A stretch of 25,145 nt of DNA from a virus. The number at the start of each line of letters is the position of its first letter. The first letter of the stretch is position 1. The stretch is taken from positions 1-25,145 of the IMG/VR virus record IMGVR_UViG_3300033233_000841, one strand, 5' to 3'. Below, piece after piece: positions 20,904 through 25,145 of the stretch. Position numbers and translations under genes: made by a program. The notes under the pieces were generated by a model. The model had not been told where the DNA came from. It was given only the letters and a program-made list of their open reading frames with translations, and did no database searches.

Positions 20904-20936
20904 GCTGAAGTCTGCTTCCTTACCTATTCTTATCAC
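20865..20936 (-). CDS. Micro-ORF, 23 aa, upstream of the duplicated start
   Basis: A GTG-started frame (IRIGKEADFSKIMEESNANI, then TL and TAA) with GAGGGTG six bases upstream. It runs into the duplicated segment and stops there. Without the duplication it would overlap the start of the 113-aa gene, as other gene pairs do here. The sequence looks like the first residues of a larger enzyme, but nothing follows. It could be a leader peptide or a truncated gene. Confidence 0.35.
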   Translation of the reverse strand: MIRIGKEADFSKIMEESNANITL

Positions 20937-20956
20937 ATTCACACCCTCAAATATCG

Positions 20957-21697
20957 TTAGTTGTCAACCAATCTTGAATCTCCAATTTTATTAGTCTTTC
21001 TCCCCAGAATCCACCCATTTCTAATATAAGAGTCTAAAAGAGTTGATTTTATTAGCTTATTCATCCAAGTACCATCAACATATTTAGAAATATATTTAGT
21101 ATCTTTTCTGTGTTCGCTCATCTTCTTTTTAACAACATCGGTGTATTTAGAAAACAAAATCCCCCTCTTTAGTTGGGTGTCTAATCTTTTCTCAATCTGC
21201 TCTTTCGTCTGCTTCTTCCCTATATGTGAGAGAATACATTTATTTCTATATTCTGGGTTAGTCCATAGTAACTTCCGAGACTTTCTATTACTCTCACACG
21301 CTTTCTTTGATTGCTTTCTACCTGTATTAGCCTTTATTATACCTAAAATCTTCTTTCTTTTAGATTCTTCTGTTAGACATATAGAATGGATTCCTCCGTG
21401 ACCACCTACCTTCAGATTATACAGTATGTCTCTATTCAGTTTAAAGAAATCATCATTCAAGAAGTCATATTCTAATGCGTACATCTCATGTATATTATGA
21501 CAGAAGCACAACACCGTTCTCAAGAAATTATCAACACCATATTTCTTTATAGCATATTGTAAAATCTTACCGCTACCAAGATAATCATCATCGAGATTGT
21601 TCGTTTTGTGAGCGCCGATATAGATTTTACCATTTACTAAATTTGTTGTTTGATAGACGAAATAATATGGTCCAGTTTCTGGTACAGAAGTTTGCAT
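20957..21697 (-). CDS. GIY-YIG homing endonuclease with NUMOD3 repeats
   Basis: A 246-aa free-standing homing endonuclease. The GIY-YIG domain is at about residues 10-95 (PYYFVYQTTN, then KIYIG at 24-28, Glu76 as likely ligand). Basic NUMOD3-type repeats follow (about 115-200). The last 40 residues (WMNKLIKSTLLDSYIRNGWI, then LGRK) match the C-terminal motif of Seg-type enzymes. I chose the ATG at 21697, preceded by GAGGTGAG; a longer frame to 21772 would begin inside the structured leader. Its N-terminal domain is closely similar to that of the protein at 5800-6426. It sits just downstream of the gp46-like gene. Confidence 0.9.
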   Translation of the reverse strand: MQTSVPETGPYYFVYQTTNLVNGKIYIGAHKTNNLDDDYLGSGKILQYAIKKYGVDNFLRTVLCFCHNIHEMYALEYDFLNDDFFKLNRDILYNLKVGGHGGIHSICLTEESKRKKILGIIKANTGRKQSKKACESNRKSRKLLWTNPEYRNKCILSHIGKKQTKEQIEKRLDTQLKRGILFSKYTDVVKKKMSEHRKDTKYISKYVDGTWMNKLIKSTLLDSYIRNGWILGRKTNKIGDSRLVDN

Positions 21698-21802
21698 TTG
21701 ACTCACCTCATATAAATAGTAGGAGAGGGACAACCAAGAAACCTCACTTGGCTGGTTGAATGTTAGTAGCACTCAACCTTACCTCTTAATATTATTTATA
21801 TA
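21698..21802 (-). promoter_or_regulatory. Late promoter motif and folded leader of the GIY-YIG gene
   Basis: Minus strand TATAAATA (21800-21793) overlaps the stop of the gp46-like gene. Its exact complement TATTTATA lies at 21718-21711, extending to a 9-10 bp stem (21802-21793 with 21718-21709). The 3' arm touches the GAGGTGAG ribosome binding site (21709-21702). Between the arms are a 9-bp hairpin with one G-T pair (21778-21770 with 21762-21754) and a 5-bp hairpin (21751-21747 with 21738-21734). Read-through RNA can fold the long stem and hide the site; RNA started at TATAAATA cannot. Confidence 0.55.
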
Positions 21803-23687
21803 TAAGTTCAAATTTACTAAAGTCAGCTTCTTTTTTTACTCGCAATACTATAGACCCATCTATATTCAAATTGACATCATGTGATATTATAAACACATTT
21901 TGTATCATACCTGTATTTATTTTATTCTGTAACATATTGATTATATGAGATTTTCCAGAAAAATCCAAACTTGTATCTAAAATCTCATCTAGTACGAGAA
22001 TATTCAAATCTACAGAATTTTTCTTCTTACTCAAATCGATAAACGATAAGAGAATAGCAAGGTCGATACGCTTCTTCTCGCCTTCAGATAGGTTGTAATA
22101 GCTCAACCCTGTCTTTGAGTAACCTTTGATATTTATGTTGAATTCAGAATCGAATTCGACTTGATAGTTTCTCTCGAATGCTTTCAGATACGCATTGATA
22201 GACGTATTTATAAACGGAATGTCTCTGCTGATAACATTTGACTTGATACCAGAATCAGAAAGCAACTTCTTAATCAGTTCATAATACTTCATCTGGTCAA
22301 GACAATTGGTGAGCTCCAAACTGATAGTCTCATACTTGATAGCATAATCCTGAATCTTCTCTTCATTCAGCTTAATAGCGACCATCTGTTCTGCTTCTGC
22401 TTCTCTCAATTGAGTTTCATAGAGTATGATGAAATTATTTGATTCAGTTATTGTTGCTCTGTGACGTTCACATTCCTTTTCCCAAACTCTATACACTTCT
22501 TTTGCTGATGCGATTTCTTCTGTTATTTCAACAAGTTGTCTTTCCCATTTGATTAAGGTAGCTCTGAATTCTTTCTGTCTGTTTACGATTTCAGCGGATG
22601 CTCTCTCAGTAGTATTGAGTTCAGTTGTGTTGAAAGCTATATCCTCAAGTTGCTTGTCTATCTCTGCTTGAAGTCTGCACAGTTCTTTCTTTCGATGAGT
22701 TGAAGTCAGTTTGCTTGCACATATCGGGCAAACGTCCGTATCGTTGAGGAAAGTAATCTGCTTCTTCAGCTTTTCAATCTCTTTATTCGCGGACGCTATC
22801 TTGGTTCTAAACATGGAATTATCATTTGTTTTCATCAAGAGTGCGCTTTGATAATCCTCGATTCCCTGCTTACATGAAGCTATATCTACGATGAGATTAG
22901 AAGTGTCGTATACTGGGATTGTAGGGGCAAGATGTTGAATCTTTGCAAGAGCTTCACCATGAATGCAAAGAGTATGACCCCTCAACTGGTTTATCTGCCC
23001 TTTGATACGCTCAATCTTTGCAGCCTTGTTCCTCTCGAATTCCGCTTTCTGCTGTTCAGCATTAGCTTTGTTTCGAGCGTTCTCAGCTACGAGTTCCTTA
23101 TAAAGAGTATAATCCTTGGTGAGGGATTCAACCTTTGTCTTGAGTTCCTTCAGGAGCTTCTTGGTTTCTTCGAGCATGAGACTGTAGACTTGAAGACCTA
23201 GAAGGGATTCAATTACATTGCGGGTTTCTTCTGGAGTAAGGTCAACGAAAGCCTTATTGTTGTTCAGACTCAACACAGACAGGGATTTGAACGTATTCTG
23301 GTCGAACTGTAAGATAGCCTCAATTTCTTGCTGGATGAGCTTTTTGGCGCTTCTCTCGTTCTCCTGGGCCCCATTCTTGAACAGTTTCAAGATGTCAGGA
23401 GCTAAACCACGTTCGATAATGATTTGTGTCCCATTGACCATCATCTCCAGTTTAACCCAACAATTGGATTTGTTCACGTTGTTGATAACCTGTTCGAGCT
23501 TGACACCTTTACGGATTATCTTACCAAATAGAGCGAAATGGAGGGCATCAACAATGATAGATGATTTACCAGAACCATTCTCGCCGAGAATGAGAGTGAA
23601 TGCGTCCTTGTTCAGGTCGAGTTCTGTTATCCCGTTACCATAGCTGAGGAAGTTGCGTATCCATAGTTTCTTGAAGATTATTTTCAT
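21792..23687 (-). CDS. 46: SbcC/Rad50-like recombination ATPase, T4 gp46-like
   Basis: A 631-aa SMC-like ATPase that with a gp47/SbcD nuclease resects DNA ends for recombination. Walker A is GENGSGKS (35-42), the ABC signature is NLSEGEKKR (532-540) and Walker B is LNILVLDEIL (561-570). Two long coiled-coil arms (about 165-300 and 335-470) flank a zinc hook CPIC (320-323). The length is close to T4 gp46 (560 aa) with longer arms. The ATG has GAGG seven bases upstream. No gp47/SbcD partner gene is found in this window; it is probably located outside it. The last codons overlap a TATAAATA motif. Confidence 0.95.
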   Translation of the reverse strand: MKIIFKKLWIRNFLSYGNGITELDLNKDAFTLILGENGSGKSSIIVDALHFALFGKIIRKGVKLEQVINNVNKSNCWVKLEMMVNGTQIIIERGLAPDILKLFKNGAQENERSAKKLIQQEIEAILQFDQNTFKSLSVLSLNNNKAFVDLTPEETRNVIESLLGLQVYSLMLEETKKLLKELKTKVESLTKDYTLYKELVAENARNKANAEQQKAEFERNKAAKIERIKGQINQLRGHTLCIHGEALAKIQHLAPTIPVYDTSNLIVDIASCKQGIEDYQSALLMKTNDNSMFRTKIASANKEIEKLKKQITFLNDTDVCPICASKLTSTHRKKELCRLQAEIDKQLEDIAFNTTELNTTERASAEIVNRQKEFRATLIKWERQLVEITEEIASAKEVYRVWEKECERHRATITESNNFIILYETQLREAEAEQMVAIKLNEEKIQDYAIKYETISLELTNCLDQMKYYELIKKLLSDSGIKSNVISRDIPFINTSINAYLKAFERNYQVEFDSEFNINIKGYSKTGLSYYNLSEGEKKRIDLAILLSFIDLSKKKNSVDLNILVLDEILDTSLDFSGKSHIINMLQNKINTGMIQNVFIISHDVNLNIDGSIVLRVKKEADFSKFELIYK

Positions 23688-23737
23688 TCTTTTCCTCTAC
23701 TCGAACTTCTCCATATTCTATTATTGAATCTATGGGA

Positions 23738-23845
23738 TTAACATTCGTTCTTCAGTACCTTACACGTTTCCTTACGGTACTTCTCACAATCATCGCATGT
23801 ATGTTCTTTTGGTTCTTCAATAAGAAGCTCAAACGATTTCAACAT
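23738..23845 (-). CDS. Small Cys-rich protein, 35 aa
   Basis: A 35-aa frame (MLKSFELLIEEPKEHTCDDC, then EKYRKETCKVLKNEC). A strong ribosome binding site (AAGGAGAG) precedes the ATG, which overlaps the stop of the 100-aa gene (TAATG). Four Cys, including CxxC, suggest one zinc site. It fills most of the gap before the gp46-like gene. No family is recognised. Confidence 0.68.
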   Translation of the reverse strand: MLKSFELLIEEPKEHTCDDCEKYRKETCKVLKNEC

Positions 23846-24147
23846 TATCTCTCCTTGTAATTTTCACAAGCCTTCGAAGCTGAACCAATCTCTGTCGTAT
23901 GACCGAAATTATCACCCGCACAATCACAGCATGTACCATCGTTACCGTTAGCACATGTTCCGCATCGCAAGAGTAGCTTTTCGAAACGAGCAATCTGAGC
24001 TAGAGTAGGGGTTTTGCTATCAAGGTATGTATCACAGTAGATACCAAGAGCTTCTTTTGTGTCTTTCTTATTCGCAAACGGCCCATATAGTTCTTCTGCT
24101 TCACTGATGAAGAACCAGACGTTCTTTATGGGTTCGATATTATTCAT
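23845..24147 (-). CDS. Hypothetical protein with C-terminal Cys cluster, 100 aa
   Basis: A 100-aa protein. The first 55 residues are soluble and mixed (MNNIEPIKNVWFFISEAEEL); the last 35 carry a CGTCANGNDGTCCDC cluster and a final CENY, probably a zinc-binding or rubredoxin-like knuckle. I chose the ATG at 24147, with GGAGAAGG upstream and an 8-base overlap (ATGAATAA) with the preceding gene. A frame starting at 24201 would overlap that gene by 62 bases. Function unknown. Confidence 0.72.
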   Translation of the reverse strand: MNNIEPIKNVWFFISEAEELYGPFANKKDTKEALGIYCDTYLDSKTPTLAQIARFEKLLLRCGTCANGNDGTCCDCAGDNFGHTTEIGSASKACENYKER

Positions 24148-24766
24148 TGTCCTTCTCCACGAAGTCAGGAGAAAGAATCTCCTTTTCCATTTCGAATGCA
24201 ACTTTACATCTTTCTTTGTTCAATGCGTATCGTTCAATCATCTTATCGCCTAGACAGACTATAATTCTTGTAGTTTTCAAATCATGCTGGGGAGCATATA
24301 GAATTCGCACACCATTGTCTGTTGGTTCTTCTGTCTCTACCAAATCTGCGAGTTCACCGTAGCGAATGAAGTTTATATCTTGAATGATTAGGTTGATTGT
24401 TCCTGGTTCAACAACAATACACTTCTTCAACATGATAGTGTATATCCAGATTCTTGGCATCGTTTCAATCATATCGAAAAGGTCTTGAACTTTTTCAAAA
24501 CGTCTGGACTTCATTGTCAATACGATTGGACTACCACACGCTTCGCCGTCAAGAAGCACAAGAGGGGTATTAACTGCAACAATCTTTTCATTATATCTAT
24601 CCAACAACTGATTGTAAACCCCCATAATTTCTTCTTTTGATTGAATACCACCTGCAGGTAATGTAGTATAAATCATATCTTCAACAATCACCTTGTCTGT
24701 TGTTGCTTCAAACATCGCAATCTTTTCTTCTCTTGTCTGTGCTTTCGTGCTTGCATATTCATCCAT
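24140..24766 (-). CDS. Hypothetical protein, 208 aa
   Basis: A 208-aa soluble protein starting MDEYASTKAQTREEKIAMFE. AGGAGG lies seven bases before this ATG, which is why I chose it; the frame stays open upstream to an ATG at 24871 that has no ribosome binding site. The protein alternates hydrophobic strands and charged turns (PLVLLDGEACGSPIVLTMKS, IWIYTIMLKKCIVVEPGTIN) and has no recognised catalytic motif. It is translationally coupled to the 100-aa gene. The 118 bases between it and the 41-aa gene hold no supported gene, only its own upstream frame. Confidence 0.75.
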   Translation of the reverse strand: MDEYASTKAQTREEKIAMFEATTDKVIVEDMIYTTLPAGGIQSKEEIMGVYNQLLDRYNEKIVAVNTPLVLLDGEACGSPIVLTMKSRRFEKVQDLFDMIETMPRIWIYTIMLKKCIVVEPGTINLIIQDINFIRYGELADLVETEEPTDNGVRILYAPQHDLKTTRIIVCLGDKMIERYALNKERCKVAFEMEKEILSPDFVEKDNE

Positions 24767-24884
24767 ATTGTTTCCTCCTGTAGGTTCTGTTTCTGGGTAA
24801 AGTTTCCACTTCAGTCTCCAGAATAGATGTCTGAAGAATTGTTTACCGCTAGAATAAGCATTGTATAACATAGATAAAGCGGTA

Positions 24885-25010
24885 TCAACAAGTTCTTAGA
24901 CATTTTATCGATATTACATCTAAAAAAGAGTACCAATAATCAATCGCAAGTATCTTATAATTCTTGGTTTGCCACAACATCTTGCGATAGTCATAATTGA
25001 AGTTATCCAT
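24885..25010 (-). CDS. Small hypothetical protein, 41 aa
   Basis: A 41-aa frame (MDNFNYDYRKMLWQTKNYKI, then a hydrophobic WYSFLDVISIKC). The ATG overlaps the stop of the preceding gene by 8 bases (ATGGATAA), and GAGG lies nine bases upstream. The overlap and spacing are those of real gene pairs here. Function unknown. Confidence 0.55.
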   Translation of the reverse strand: MDNFNYDYRKMLWQTKNYKILAIDYWYSFLDVISIKCLRTC

Positions 25011-25145
25011 GCTTCTGAACCTCGTTCTCTCTATTCATTCTTTCCAAGTCATTGTAAGAATTCCACATTCTAAGACTCGCTAATCTAGCAATATCGAGAG
25101 CGTCCTCAGTGGTTATCTTCTCTGCATCTCTGTTTGGTGTTGCTT
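25003..25145 (-). CDS. C-terminal end of an unknown gene, cut by the window edge
   Basis: An open frame enters from the right edge and ends at a TAA at 25003-25005. The visible 46 residues (TPNRDAEKITTEDALDIARL, then ASLRMWNSYNDLERMNRE and on) are charged and predicted helical, with codon use like the neighbouring genes. No start is seen. It overlaps the next small gene by 8 bases. The family cannot be judged from this fragment. Confidence 0.6.
   Translation of the reverse strand, partial: ATPNRDAEKITTEDALDIARLASLRMWNSYNDLERMNRENEVQKHG

Noticed and set aside
22203-22212. TATAAATA inside the gp46-like coding sequence
   Set aside because: It lies deep inside a conserved gene with no downstream start nearby; chance occurrence is likely.
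23690-23760. Protein-like open frame between the 35-aa gene and the gp46-like gene
   Set aside because: It has no ATG, GTG or TTG start and would need a frameshift from the 35-aa gene; the gp46-like start has its own ribosome binding site.
24815-24907. A 30-aa hydrophobic frame (MSKNLLIPLYLC...) overlapping the 41-aa gene
   Set aside because: It has no ribosome binding site, and the alternative frame in the same DNA looks more protein-like.
1-25145. CRISPR arrays, rRNA genes and tRNA genes
   Set aside because: I saw no regularly spaced repeats, no rRNA-like sequence and no T-arm motif with a matching acceptor stem on either strand. The 12.4 kb structure was considered as a tRNA-like fold, but its stems do not fit.

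Overview
This window reads as part of the replication and nucleotide-metabolism region of a large, AT-rich tailed phage with T4-type replication genes. Every gene I can support is on the minus strand, so transcription runs from high to low coordinates. Genes are packed tightly: most neighbours overlap by 1-32 bases (ATGA or TAATG junctions) and many starts have GGAGG-type ribosome binding sites. The phage assignment rests on a T4 gp43-type family B polymerase, a UvsX-type recombinase, a gp41/DnaB-type helicase and a gp46/SbcC-type ATPase, together with MazG, GroES, a class II ribonucleotide reductase, a macro domain protein and several homing endonucleases. The host cannot be named; near-consensus sigma-70 promoters (TTGACA, 17 bases, TGn-type -10) suggest a host with an ordinary housekeeping sigma factor.

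Layout in the direction of transcription. 25145-21792: the tail of an unknown gene, small unknown and Cys-rich genes, then the gp46-like ATPase. 21802-20957: a GIY-YIG homing endonuclease behind a structured leader that carries a T4-type late promoter motif. 20936-20043: an unknown gene whose 5' end is duplicated in tandem (70 bp) and a frameshifted GNAT acetyltransferase. 20075-19051: a self-contained cassette of sigma-70 promoter, M20/M28-type metallopeptidase and terminator. 19006-17683: a homing endonuclease remnant, an FmdB-like zinc ribbon protein, GroES and an unknown gene. 17628-12470: a class II ribonucleotide reductase interrupted by three inteins. Two are continuous; the third is split, with a free-standing nuclease gene between its halves. 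12474-10852: a structured leader, MazG and small Cys-rich genes. 10779-7769: a DNA methyltransferase, a broken zinc finger gene, a macro domain protein, a Cys-rich protein, a thymidylate-synthase-family enzyme with altered specificity residues and a small gene. 7772-5800: a radical SAM enzyme and a second GIY-YIG endonuclease. 5810-738: polymerase, UvsX and helicase in T4-like order. 724-4: two unknown genes.

Together the genes supply dNTPs (ribonucleotide reductase, MazG, the TS-family enzyme), replicate and recombine DNA (polymerase, helicase, UvsX, gp46) and may modify DNA or nucleotides (methyltransferase, TS-family enzyme, radical SAM). Onto this sits a dense load of selfish elements: a LAGLIDADG intein, an HNH intein, a split intein with a PD-(D/E)xK nuclease gene, two GIY-YIG genes and a NUMOD3 remnant. 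Two of the free-standing endonuclease genes have a TATAAATA motif and an RNA stem next to the ribosome binding site, arranged so that late transcripts would escape the stem. I consider the triple-intein reductase, these two switches and the TS-family enzyme with Asp at the Asn177 position the most interesting content.
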